Source: Hymenobacter sp. H14-R3
GTDB taxonomy: Bacteria > Bacteroidota > Bacteroidia > Cytophagales > Hymenobacteraceae
Assembly: GCF_030063445.1 (NCBI RefSeq)
Contig: NZ_JASITD010000002.1
Location: 202,334 to 266,333 of the forward strand
Length of the DNA: 64,000 bases
Direction: 5' to 3'
The position numbers were made by a program, and so were the translations under genes. The notes under the pieces are model-generated. The model saw only the letters and a list, made by a program, of their open reading frames with translations. It had not been told where the DNA came from and did no database searches. Below, piece after piece: positions 16,758 to 23,550 of this stretch (position 1 is the stretch's first letter; the number at the start of each line of letters is the position of its first letter).

Positions 16758-17273
16758 ATGAAACTTGCTTATTGCTGCCTGCTACTAGGCCTTGCGGAAA
16801 GTGCTGCCTTAGCCCGAACGCCCTCCCCCAAGAAACCCGGCCGCCGGCATGCAGTGGCGCAGAAGCAGAATAGTAAGCCAACAACGGTATATTATCCCGA
16901 CACGCCAACCGAGCAGGAGCACTGCCAGCTGTCGATAACTCCCGCACCTACCGGCAATTTCGACCCCAACCTGGTTTATACCTGCGCGGAGCACATGCCC
17001 ACCCTGCCCGGGCAACGCGATAGGTCAGGCATCAGCGCCGCTATCCAGCGGCAATTGGTGCTGCCCCAGGCCGTCCCACCCGGCCGCGTATTTGTGCAGT
17101 TTGTGGTAACCAAGGAAGGCGTGGTAGTTCAGCCGCAGGTTATCAAGGGCCTGCGGGCCGACGTAGATTCGGCGGTGGTGGTGGCTACGCGAAAGCTACC
17201 CCGCTTCACGCCCGGCCAGCAGCAGGGGCAGGCCGTGGCCGTGAGCCTGGTGCTGGCCGTAATGGTGCCATAA
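16758..17273 (+). CDS. Secreted TonB C-terminal domain protein
   Basis: 171-residue exported protein. A signal peptide (MKLAYCCLLLGLAESAALAR) is followed by a basic Pro/Lys linker, then a region with two Cys (EHCQLS, YTCAEHMP), and a C-terminal TonB_C-like domain: AIQRQLVLPQAVPPGRVFVQ, FVVTKEGVVVQPQVIKGL, ADVDSAVVVATRKLPRFTPG and AVSLVLAV. Stand-alone periplasmic TonB_C proteins are common in Bacteroidota, where energy coupling is not proven because no TonB membrane anchor is present here. It is followed by a strong hairpin at 17280-17310. Confidence 0.82.
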   Translation: MKLAYCCLLLGLAESAALARTPSPKKPGRRHAVAQKQNSKPTTVYYPDTPTEQEHCQLSITPAPTGNFDPNLVYTCAEHMPTLPGQRDRSGISAAIQRQLVLPQAVPPGRVFVQFVVTKEGVVVQPQVIKGLRADVDSAVVVATRKLPRFTPGQQQGQAVAVSLVLAVMVP

Positions 17274-17279
17274 GAAGGC

Positions 17280-17310
17280 AAGGGGTGGGCGTGCACCACG
17301 CCCACCCCTT
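17280..17310. terminator. GC-rich hairpin after the TonB_C gene
   Basis: Perfect 14-bp stem aaggggtgggcgtg / cacgcccacccctt with a three-base loop, 6 bp after the stop. It lacks a long T-run. It lies between convergent genes. Confidence 0.65.
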
Positions 17311-17382
17311 GATAACCAATTGATTGATAAGTTAAAGAAGCAGCGCAGCCTGACCTGATTCAACTACTTCGGCCGCGCTGGG

Positions 17383-17808
17383 TTAGGCTTGCTGGGCCAG
17401 CCTGGCATCGCGCTCTTCGCGCAGCCAGTGGCGGGCATCTTCGCGGTTTTCAAATATTTGCAGCTCGAAGGGCAAGGCCACGTGGCTGCGGGTGAAGAGG
17501 TCGTGGTGCTGGTCGGCCTGCACTACGTGGGCCACGTAGCACAGGCCCAGGCGCTCGGCCTGGGGCACCCAGCTGTGCAAGAGCCACTCCAGGCTTTCAA
17601 ACCAGGGCCCCACAAGGCGGGAGTTGTCGTTGAGCAGGAAGGCGCAGGGCTGCTGCGCGGCGTGTTGCAGGTAGGCTTCCGCGCCGCGCATGGCCTCGGT
17701 TTGGTCTACCGAGCCGCGCCAGATGGCCTGGAGCCAGTGCTCGGTTTCGTCGTAGGAAAGGGCGCAGCTGCTGTGGTCGCGCGGGTCGGTGTTGAGGTTG
17801 AGAAGCAT
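17383..17808 (-). CDS. STAS-like protein downstream of the BLUF sensor
   Basis: 141-residue soluble protein, paralogous to the 15937-16404 product (shared WRG, QQPC, LxDxSxL, GPW/GTW and xLGxxxVAHV positions). The ATG at 17808 is used; the upstream extension in the same frame is Arg/Ser-rich and runs into the BLUF gene. It starts 73 bp after the BLUF stop on the same strand, so the pair is probably co-transcribed and this product is a candidate output partner for the light sensor. That link is inferred from position only. The fold assignment (STAS/SpoIIAA-like) is tentative. Confidence 0.75.
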   Translation of the reverse strand: MLLNLNTDPRDHSSCALSYDETEHWLQAIWRGSVDQTEAMRGAEAYLQHAAQQPCAFLLNDNSRLVGPWFESLEWLLHSWVPQAERLGLCYVAHVVQADQHHDLFTRSHVALPFELQIFENREDARHWLREERDARLAQQA

Positions 17809-17881
17809 AGAATGAGAAGCATAGAACTGGTTCAAGAGCAGCAATACCGCCCTGGCAGACACCAGGGCCCTTGCTGGGTGG

Positions 17882-18460
17882 CTAGGAATCCGGGCAGGTA
17901 TTGCTGAACTCTTCGAGCGCACCAGTGAAAGTGGGCTCAGCAATGGGAACCTGGCGCAGCAGCAGGTGATGGTGATGCGCCTCCAGGAAGGTAATGAGCC
18001 AGTAAAACTCGTGAGTCTGGTTCTTGGCAAAGGCCATGCGCCAGTCGTCGAAGCGGCGCGCCGGCCCTACCCCGCGGCTGAGCACGTGCAGCCGGTGGTG
18101 CCGGCGGTCGCACAGGATGCGGGTAAACAGCTTCTCCACAGCGGCGGCCTCCCCTTCCAGCACCTGCACAAAGTGCCCATTGCCGTAGCAAAGCAGCCCC
18201 GTAATATCGCACTGGGCATTACGGGCCAGCGCGTGCTCAAGCAGGTCGGCCAGCTGCTCTTCGCCAAACACGTGCACGGCCTGGCTGCAATAGAGCAAGT
18301 GATACACGCCCGGCTCCTGAGGCAGCTCAGGCTGCTCGGGCGGCGGCGGCAAATAGGCCGGAAGCCCTTCAGCAATACCTGTTTCCGGGCCGGTGGCCAG
18401 GGCAATGGCCCACTCAAGGGCGAGCTGCTGATGGGCCAGGTCCGGGGAGAGGTTGTTCAT
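17882..18460 (-). CDS. BLUF-domain blue-light photoreceptor
   Basis: 192-residue soluble protein with a central BLUF (FAD-binding) domain at about 51-145. The photocycle residues can be placed by comparison with AppA: Tyr57 (HLLYCSQA), Asn81 (ARNAQCDITG), Gln99 (GHFVQVLEG), Trp140 and Met142 (FDDWRMAF). A 50-residue Pro/Glu-rich N-terminal extension precedes it, and a C-terminal tail with a His run (EAHHHHLLL) follows. No enzymatic output domain is present, so it must act through a partner; the STAS-like gene downstream is the obvious candidate. Two 13-bp direct repeats lie just upstream of the ATG (18469-18500). FAD binding is inferred from the motif set. Confidence 0.92.
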   Translation of the reverse strand: MNNLSPDLAHQQLALEWAIALATGPETGIAEGLPAYLPPPPEQPELPQEPGVYHLLYCSQAVHVFGEEQLADLLEHALARNAQCDITGLLCYGNGHFVQVLEGEAAAVEKLFTRILCDRRHHRLHVLSRGVGPARRFDDWRMAFAKNQTHEFYWLITFLEAHHHHLLLRQVPIAEPTFTGALEEFSNTCPDS

Positions 18461-18468
18461 GACAGCCC

Positions 18469-18500
18469 CTTACGGCGCAAGCGATAACTTACGCCGCAAG
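18469..18500. promoter_or_regulatory. Direct repeat upstream of the BLUF gene
   Basis: Two copies of cttacgscgcaag (18469-18481 and 18488-18500, one mismatch) with a 19-bp period, about two helical turns, ending 8 bp before the BLUF ATG. This is the arrangement expected of an operator for a tandem-binding regulator. No binding protein is identified. Confidence 0.4.
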
Positions 18501-18683
18501 GTGATAGTAAATACGTGTTTATAGCTCTGGCATCCTCCGTATAACTACGTAGTGACTATCCCTGCCTACTGCGGGCAGCACGGCAACCACTCCCAGCACA
18601 GGCCACGCCGTGAAAAACCAACCGTACTTCCTCCACACGGGGCCGTGGCAGGCGGGGAGATTTTCTCCGCTTGTATGTTTACC

Positions 18684-18703
18684 GGGAGGCTCTGGTGCCT
18701 CCC
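18684..18703 (+). promoter_or_regulatory. Perfect 7-bp hairpin before a membrane-protein start
   Basis: gggaggc / gcctccc with a six-base loop, ending 12 bp before the ATG at 18716. The left arm is a Shine-Dalgarno-like purine run that would be masked by folding. Confidence 0.3.
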
Positions 18704-18715
18704 CTACTTTTCTTC

Positions 18716-19201
18716 ATGCAAAAAGCCCGTCTTATTCTGCGGCGTTGGTGGCTTGGCTTTGCCCTACTCATTGCGCTTGGGCTAGTGGGCGACCTGTTCT
18801 TCTCTGCCTATGGCAGCGCGTGGGAGCGCTGCGGGCAGTACCCCAGGCGCTACGCCTTCACGGCTGGCCACGCGGCGCTTTTTGGGTTACTGGCCGCCGC
18901 CACCTACTCCAACCGGAAACTGCTTTGGTGGGCAGCGATTGGCAGTATCAGCCTGAAGCTATACCGGTTGCTAAAATACTATACCTTAGTTGATTACGAG
19001 ATAAGCTCTACTACGTATAACCAGGATTATATGCGCATCTTCTACCAGCTTCAGCCTATTTCCCACTGGCTTGTGGTTCCCGGCGGACTCCTGTTTGACA
19101 GTCATGCCCTAAGCGCAGCCTTCCTGGCCACGCTTTACGTGTACTGGCTCACGCTGTGCCGCAAGCTGCTGCACGCGAAGCCAGAACTACTTTCTTTGTA
19201 A
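18716..19201 (+). CDS. Hypothetical multi-pass membrane protein
   Basis: 161-residue inner-membrane protein. Probable helices: WWLGFALLIALGLVGDLFFS, AFTAGHAALFGLLAAATYSN, LLWWAAIGSISLKLYRLL and a C-terminal LSAAFLATLYVYWLTLC, with a polar loop (DYEISSTTYNQDYMRIFY) between the third and fourth. No family recognised. The ATG at 18716 (MQKARLILRRWWLG) gives a normal positive-inside start; the in-frame ATG at 18671 would add 15 residues and run through a hairpin. It stands alone on the plus strand. Confidence 0.7.
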   Translation: MQKARLILRRWWLGFALLIALGLVGDLFFSAYGSAWERCGQYPRRYAFTAGHAALFGLLAAATYSNRKLLWWAAIGSISLKLYRLLKYYTLVDYEISSTTYNQDYMRIFYQLQPISHWLVVPGGLLFDSHALSAAFLATLYVYWLTLCRKLLHAKPELLSL

Positions 19202-19372
19202 CAAACTGATAATCAGCATAAAATTCATCAGTAATTAGATAAGTAATTGATTAAAAATGAGTTGATACTTTAGACCGTCATCCTTCGACGAGCCGATACC
19301 AGCTAAGCAGGACCGCCTTTTTGGATAATCAATTCTACTTCACTATTTAGCATCTTGCTACTTATCGCCTAT

Positions 19373-19513
19373 CCGAATAGGCGTTGGGCGAGTTGGCGCC
19401 GCTGGGTAGGCTGTCCGCTCTTTGTTCGCGCCGCTCGTGCTGGCGGCGAGCGCACAGCCGGCGCAACCCCGGCAGCCCGCCCAAGGGCGCCAACTCGCCC
19501 AAGCCCTATTCGG
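19373..19513. repeat. 28-bp inverted repeat with 85-bp GC-rich centre
   Basis: Left arm 19373-19400 (starts ccgaataggcgttgggcg) and right arm 19486-19513 pair with 2 mismatches in 28. The 85-bp centre is GC-rich and carries no frame. The form suits a non-autonomous palindromic element or a structured RNA. Confidence 0.55.
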
Positions 19514-19593
19514 GTAGCCGCTTAGCAGGCGGGCGAGGCAGCCTACGGGAGGGCGCGACCGGGCGCTTCAGACACGGCGCGGGGCAAACGCAA

Positions 19594-19626
19594 AAAGCCC
19601 CCTCAGTAGCTTACTGAGGGGGCTTT
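19594..19626 (-). terminator. Terminator of the tRNA-Lys transcript
   Basis: Stem aaagccccctcagta / tactgagggggcttt on the minus strand with a T-run, 3 bp past the 3' end of the distal tRNA-Lys. Confidence 0.85.
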
Positions 19627-19628
19627 GG

Positions 19629-19701
19629 TGGCTCCGCTGGGATTCGAACCCAGGACCCGTACATTAAAAGTGTACTGCTCTACCAGCTGAGCTACAGAAC
19701 C
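19629..19701 (-). tRNA. tRNA-Lys (anticodon TTT), copy 2
   Basis: 73-nt cloverleaf on the minus strand. The acceptor stem GGTTCTG pairs with CGGAGCC (one G-U pair), the D-loop region is TAGCTCAGCTGGTAGAGCA, and the anticodon stem GTACA/TGTAC carries loop CTTTTAA, giving TTT. The T-arm is CTGGGTTCGAATCCCAG and the discriminator is A; CCA is not fully encoded. Identical to the upstream copy. Confidence 0.97.
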
Positions 19702-19770
19702 AAATAAGTATAACCTATAGCATAATGGGGATAAAAAATCCTCAACGGGCTATAACCGGTGAGAACTTGG

Positions 19771-19843
19771 TGGCTCCGCTGGGATTCGAACCCAGGACCC
19801 GTACATTAAAAGTGTACTGCTCTACCAGCTGAGCTACAGAACC
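19771..19843 (-). tRNA. tRNA-Lys (anticodon TTT), copy 1
   Basis: Same 73-nt sequence as 19629-19701, 69 bp upstream on the minus strand. The pair should be transcribed together from the promoter at 19891-19921 and terminated at 19594-19626. Confidence 0.97.
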
Positions 19844-19890
19844 AATATCTTTGTGCCACAATCGCGGTGTGTTACCGTTTTTTGTGGGTG

Positions 19891-19921
19891 CAAAAGTACA
19901 GCGACATTTTGAATCTGACAA
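19891..19921 (-). promoter_or_regulatory. Promoter of the tRNA-Lys pair
   Basis: On the minus strand a -33 TTG (19919-19921) and -7 TACTTTTG (19891-19898) are spaced 20 bp, which puts transcription start about 40 bp before tRNA copy 1. Confidence 0.6.
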
Positions 19922-19944
19922 CCCCTGGGCAAAAAGAAATCGTT

Positions 19945-20697
19945 TTGGCACGCGGCCGGGGCCGGCTGGGCTGGCTTATTCAGCTGCCTTTGTGGGCGTT
20001 GGCTACGAGCTGCGGTCCCGTGAATTTTTCGGGCGAGCCGGCCACTGAGGCGGCGGCCAGCCTGCGCCAGGCCGATGCATTGTTTGCCAGCGGGCAGTAT
20101 GCGGCCGCTTCGCCGCTCTACCGGGCCCAGATATGGCGGCAGCGGGAGGTGTCGGCGCAGCTGGTGCTGCGCATGGCCTACGCCCAGCACCAGCTGGGCC
20201 ACTACCCCGCCGAGCTACTATATCTCAACCTGGCCCAGGCCCGGCAGCCCCGCCTCAGTACCTGGCGGCAGCTGGCCGCGCTGGCGCAGCGGCAGCGGCT
20301 GGTGGGCTACCCCACCACCTGGCAGCAGGAGCTGCGAGTGCAGGCCCAGCGCTACTACTACCCCACCCTGCAAGTGCTGCTGACCGGGGCCGTGGTGCTG
20401 GCCATTGGGCTGGGCCTGCGGCGGCGGCGCACCAAGCCCGGCACCTGGCTGGCCTACGGGGCCTACGTGCTCGGCACGGGAGCCTACCTCACGCTACTGC
20501 GCCCCGAGGCCGTGGGCGTAGTTACGCGCGCCGGAGTGGCCCTCATGGCGGGGCCGGGGGCCGGGGCCACTTGGCTGAGCACGGCCGCCCCCGGCGACCG
20601 CCTGCCCGTGCTGGGCCACGAGGACATCTGGCTGCGGGTGCGCTGGCAGGAGCGCGTGGCCTACGTGCGGGCCACCGATGCGCTGGTGGTGGAGTAG
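19945..20697 (+). CDS. TPR/SH3-like membrane lipoprotein (BatE-like)
   Basis: About 250 residues. After a basic stretch and a hydrophobic signal (LGWLIQLPLWALATSC, possible lipobox Cys) come two TPR-like units (EAAASLRQADALFASGQYAA and VLRMAYAQHQLGHYPAELLY), two transmembrane segments (about 145-195) and a C-terminal SH3-like domain (LPVLGHEDIWLRVRWQE, VAYVRATDALVV). This layout resembles BatE-type proteins of Bacteroidota. No ATG is available: GTG at 19867 would overlap the tRNA promoter, so TTG at 19945 is preferred on signal-peptide grounds. The start is uncertain. The last 14 codons lie in one arm of a 32-bp inverted repeat. Confidence 0.75.
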   Translation: MARGRGRLGWLIQLPLWALATSCGPVNFSGEPATEAAASLRQADALFASGQYAAASPLYRAQIWRQREVSAQLVLRMAYAQHQLGHYPAELLYLNLAQARQPRLSTWRQLAALAQRQRLVGYPTTWQQELRVQAQRYYYPTLQVLLTGAVVLAIGLGLRRRRTKPGTWLAYGAYVLGTGAYLTLLRPEAVGVVTRAGVALMAGPGAGATWLSTAAPGDRLPVLGHEDIWLRVRWQERVAYVRATDALVVE

Positions 20698-20736
20698 GCA
20701 GCAGCAGCGCATCGGTGGCCCGCACGTAGGCCACGC
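20654..20736. repeat. 32-bp perfect inverted repeat of the gene's 3' end
   Basis: The arm 20654-20685, coding for the C-terminus of the TPR/SH3 protein, is repeated in inverted orientation at 20705-20736 without mismatch, with a 19-bp centre that contains the stop codon. The right arm overlaps the palindrome at 20730-20795. Confidence 0.8.
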
Positions 20737-20795
20737 CAGGCAAAAGAGGGGGCTTTCTGCACGTGCAGAAAGCCCCCTCTTTTGCCTGGCGTGGC
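20730..20795. terminator. Perfect 66-bp palindrome, likely bidirectional terminator
   Basis: 33-bp arms match without a mismatch or a spacer; the centre is cacgtg at 20760-20765 and each arm contains aaaagaggggg or its complement. Folded RNA would form a strong stem with an internal U-run, so termination is likely. It lies between a plus-strand gene and the 3' end of the minus-strand porin gene. Confidence 0.7.
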
Positions 20796-20944
20796 TTGCT
20801 AGCGCAATTTTCAGGTCAGGTTACGGGTGCTGGCTCCGTTATTGAACTGGCTGGCGCGGGAGCGAGGGCGGAACGACTGGCCGGGCGGCGCGCTCGTCAA
20901 CCGGTCGGGCGGCGGACCGGGGCACGTAAGCCAGGAGTTGCTAA

Positions 20945-22399
20945 CTAGTTGAAATACACCTGGTATTGCAGGATAACGGCCCCGCGGCGCGAGTCTACCA
21001 CGTTGAGGCCGTCGCTGGCGCGGGTGATGAAGTAGGGGCGGTTTTGGTAGGAGAGCGTGAACTTGGAGGTGTGGCCCGTAACCAGCCAGTTGACGCCGGC
21101 GTCGTAGAAATTCACGTCGTCGGAGAGGCGGGCGTAGCGCGAGTGCTGGTAGGCCACGTAGGGCATGAAGGTGCTGCTGCCCACCAGGTTATCCTTAAAC
21201 TTGTAGCCCAGCTGGGTGTACACCGAGTTGCCGGTGCCGTACTCGGGAAAGGCATTGCCGAAGCCGCCGATGGTGTTGGTGCCGGGGTTGGAAGTGCCGG
21301 TGGCGGGGTTCATGGCCGCGCCGCCGCGGAGGTAGCCGGGGCCGAAATCGTAGTGCAGGGCGGCGGCGTAGAGGCTCACGCTGGCCGCGTCGGGCCCGGT
21401 GGCCAGCGGGGCATCGTAGAACACGTCGACGGCGTACTGCTGCATGGCCTTGGTTTGCACGTTGGTGGGGCTGCCCTGGGTATACCACACGGCTTCGGGC
21501 TGCACCACGAAGCCCGCGCCGATATTAAACACCGCCTTTTTGCCCAGGTAGGTGCCGGCCGAGTAGGGCGTGAGGTTGCTCTCCTGGTCCTTGAGCTGGT
21601 ACGAGAAGTAGCCCTGGTACTGCGGCTTGGGCGGCGTGAGGGCAAACGAGGCGTTGGGGCCGGGCGTGGCCACGAAGCCGGCGGCCTTCTGGTAGAGCAG
21701 CGGGTCGGAGATGGCCACGCGGTAGTCGAGCTTGCCGAGCTTGCCCTTAAGGTACATGCTGAGCTTGCGGCCAAACTGGTCGTTCACGTCGTTGGTAGCT
21801 TCTTCCAGGGTGGGCAGGTCGAGGCCCATGATGGTGCCGGCCGAGGAAAAAGCGTAGCGGGCCAGCCCGTTCCAGGCACCGAGGCCGGCCCCAAAGGACA
21901 GCTTGTTTTTGACGATGGCGTACTCGGCCACGGCATCGTGCAGGAAGAAGCCGCCCGTGCCGCTCTGGCTGGCGCCGGGCGTGCCGCCGCTTTTGCGGTC
22001 GGCGTTGTAGCTGAGGTTGTTAAGCCCGATTTGCGAGTAGACGAACACGCGGTCGGTGAGCTGGCCGTAGAACTGGATGCGGAAGCGCCGGATGCCGATG
22101 TCGTAGGTAGTGGGCGCGTTGTAGCCGCCCACCGTCGAGCCGGGGTTGCTCTCGTTGTAGCGCATCCACACCTGGTTGAGCAGCGTGAACTTGACGTAGC
22201 GGCTGGCGTCGGCGTTCAGCGGCAGCTTACCATCCTTGAGGAAAAACGTGGGGGCGGCCACGGCGGGCTGCGGGTAGCTGGTGGCCTGGTCGGCCTGGGT
22301 TTGGGTGGGCGGCGGGGTGGTGGGGGCCTGCGCCAGGGCCAGGCTGGGCAACGTGAGGGCGGCGCTGAGCAGCGCGGCGGGAGCTAAAAATTGCTTCAT
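20945..22399 (-). CDS. Phosphate-selective-type porin (OprO/OprP family)
   Basis: 484-residue outer-membrane beta-barrel. A signal peptide (MKQFLAPAALLSAALTLPSL) is followed by a Pro/Gln/Thr-rich linker and repeated amphipathic strands: ASRYVKFTLLNQVWMRYNES, YDIGIRRFRIQFYGQLTDRV, VFVYSQIGLNNLSYNAD, LSFGAGLGAWNGLARYAFSS, ending in the typical aromatic barrel C-terminus (LQYQVYFN). These fit the phosphate-selective porin O/P family, though in Bacteroidota such proteins need not carry phosphate. The ATG at 22399 is used because the extra 14 residues of the longer frame are not signal-like. It stands alone. Confidence 0.88.
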   Translation of the reverse strand: MKQFLAPAALLSAALTLPSLALAQAPTTPPPTQTQADQATSYPQPAVAAPTFFLKDGKLPLNADASRYVKFTLLNQVWMRYNESNPGSTVGGYNAPTTYDIGIRRFRIQFYGQLTDRVFVYSQIGLNNLSYNADRKSGGTPGASQSGTGGFFLHDAVAEYAIVKNKLSFGAGLGAWNGLARYAFSSAGTIMGLDLPTLEEATNDVNDQFGRKLSMYLKGKLGKLDYRVAISDPLLYQKAAGFVATPGPNASFALTPPKPQYQGYFSYQLKDQESNLTPYSAGTYLGKKAVFNIGAGFVVQPEAVWYTQGSPTNVQTKAMQQYAVDVFYDAPLATGPDAASVSLYAAALHYDFGPGYLRGGAAMNPATGTSNPGTNTIGGFGNAFPEYGTGNSVYTQLGYKFKDNLVGSSTFMPYVAYQHSRYARLSDDVNFYDAGVNWLVTGHTSKFTLSYQNRPYFITRASDGLNVVDSRRGAVILQYQVYFN

Positions 22400-22516
22400 G
22401 TAAGCGGGTAACTGATAACACAAAAAACCGGTCCCTCGCATCCGAAATGGACAAAAGGAACCGGAAAGTTACCCCCACACTGTATGAAGCCCTGATGAGC
22501 CCGCGCGCCCCTACCC

Positions 22517-23314
22517 CTATAATTCGCCCTCTTCCTTGCGGAATTTATTCAGTACCACCTTGTCCATCAGGCCGGGTAGCCACTTATTTAAAAACACGAC
22601 TAATTTTCCCTCGCCGGTGAGCACCATGGTGCGCTGGCGCTGCGCTACGGCCCGGCGCAGGTGCTGGGCTACTTCCTCGCTGGTCATCATGCTGCCCTCG
22701 TTGCGGGGGGTTTCGTTCTGGGTCTGGCCGTTGGCGAGCAGGGCCGTGTGGCGGATGTTGGAGGCCGTGAAGCCGGGCGCGGCCGTGAGCACGTTCACGC
22801 CCTGGGGCAGCAGCTCGGTGCGCAGGGCTTCGAGAAAGCCGTTCATGGCAAACTTGGAGGCCGAGTAGCCGGTGCGGCCCGGCAGGCCCCGGTAGCCGGC
22901 AATGCTGCTCATGCCCACGATGGTGCCCTTGCTGGCCAGCAGGTGGGGCAGCGCCGCTTTGGTGACGTACACGGTGCCGAAGAAGTTGGTTTGCATGAGC
23001 TGCTCCAGCACCTGCACGTCCACATCGGCAAACTTGGCGCGCATGCTGAGGCCGGCATTGTTGATGAGCACATCGAGGCGGCCGAAGGCGGCGATAGTGT
23101 CGGCTACGGCGCGGTTGGCATCGGCCAGCACGCCCACGTCGCCCTGCACGGTGCGGTGGGCAATGCCGGCGGCGGCCAGCTCGGCGGCGGTGGCGGCCAG
23201 CTTGGCCGCGTCGCGGCCCGTGATGACCACGCTGGCCCCGGCGCGACCAAACTCCAGGGCGCAGGCGCGGCCAATGCCCGAGGTGCCGCCCGTGATGAGA
23301 ACTACGTTATTCAT
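22517..23314 (-). CDS. SDR family oxidoreductase
   Basis: 265-residue classical short-chain dehydrogenase. The NAD(P) fold is VVLITGGTSGIGRACALEFG, followed by VVITGRDAAKL, NNAGLSMRAKF, catalytic Ser in GMSSIAGYRGLPG and YxxxK in GYSASKFAMNGF. The Arg in TGRDAAK suggests NADP(H). The substrate is unknown; 3-ketoacyl or sugar-like substrates are both possible. The C-terminal region carries a hydrophobic stretch (LVVFLNKWLPGLMDKVVLN). It is preceded by a TAnnTTTG element at 23362-23369 and not linked to another gene. Confidence 0.93.
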   Translation of the reverse strand: MNNVVLITGGTSGIGRACALEFGRAGASVVITGRDAAKLAATAAELAAAGIAHRTVQGDVGVLADANRAVADTIAAFGRLDVLINNAGLSMRAKFADVDVQVLEQLMQTNFFGTVYVTKAALPHLLASKGTIVGMSSIAGYRGLPGRTGYSASKFAMNGFLEALRTELLPQGVNVLTAAPGFTASNIRHTALLANGQTQNETPRNEGSMMTSEEVAQHLRRAVAQRQRTMVLTGEGKLVVFLNKWLPGLMDKVVLNKFRKEEGEL

Positions 23315-23361
23315 GAAGGAGAAAATGAGGAATTAGCCGGGGGCCGCCCGCAACCGGGCCG

Positions 23362-23369
23362 CAAACCTA
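23362..23369 (-). promoter_or_regulatory. -7 element of the SDR gene
   Basis: TAGGTTTG on the minus strand (TAnnTTTG), 47 bp before the ATG at 23314. Confidence 0.4.
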
Positions 23370-23550
23370 CGGCCAGCAGCGGCCCCAGCGGCCGGGCGCC
23401 GGCAAATTTCCGTTGTGGCCACCAATTGGACTATTTTCGCCGCCTAAAGCTTTTTTTTGTACCTACTTTTAGGCCTCATCGGCGGTCCGCGCCACTTTAA
23501 TTCGGGCCACCTTTTTTCTCCTGCTGCCCTTCTCTTTATTGCATTATTGC

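Larger units (their letters stand above)
19202..19628. other. Intergenic region before tRNA-Lys genes
   Basis: AT-rich at first, then GC-rich. It contains a 28-bp inverted repeat pair (19373-19513) and the tRNA terminator (19594-19626). No credible reading frame. Confidence 0.6.

Noticed and set aside
20763..20948. Short frame after the 66-bp palindrome
   Set aside because: It starts inside the palindrome and has no conserved feature.
20966..22387. 473-codon plus-strand frame opposite the porin gene
   Set aside because: Gly/Val/His-rich low-information translation, typical antisense shadow in GC-rich DNA; the porin on the minus strand has clear family features.
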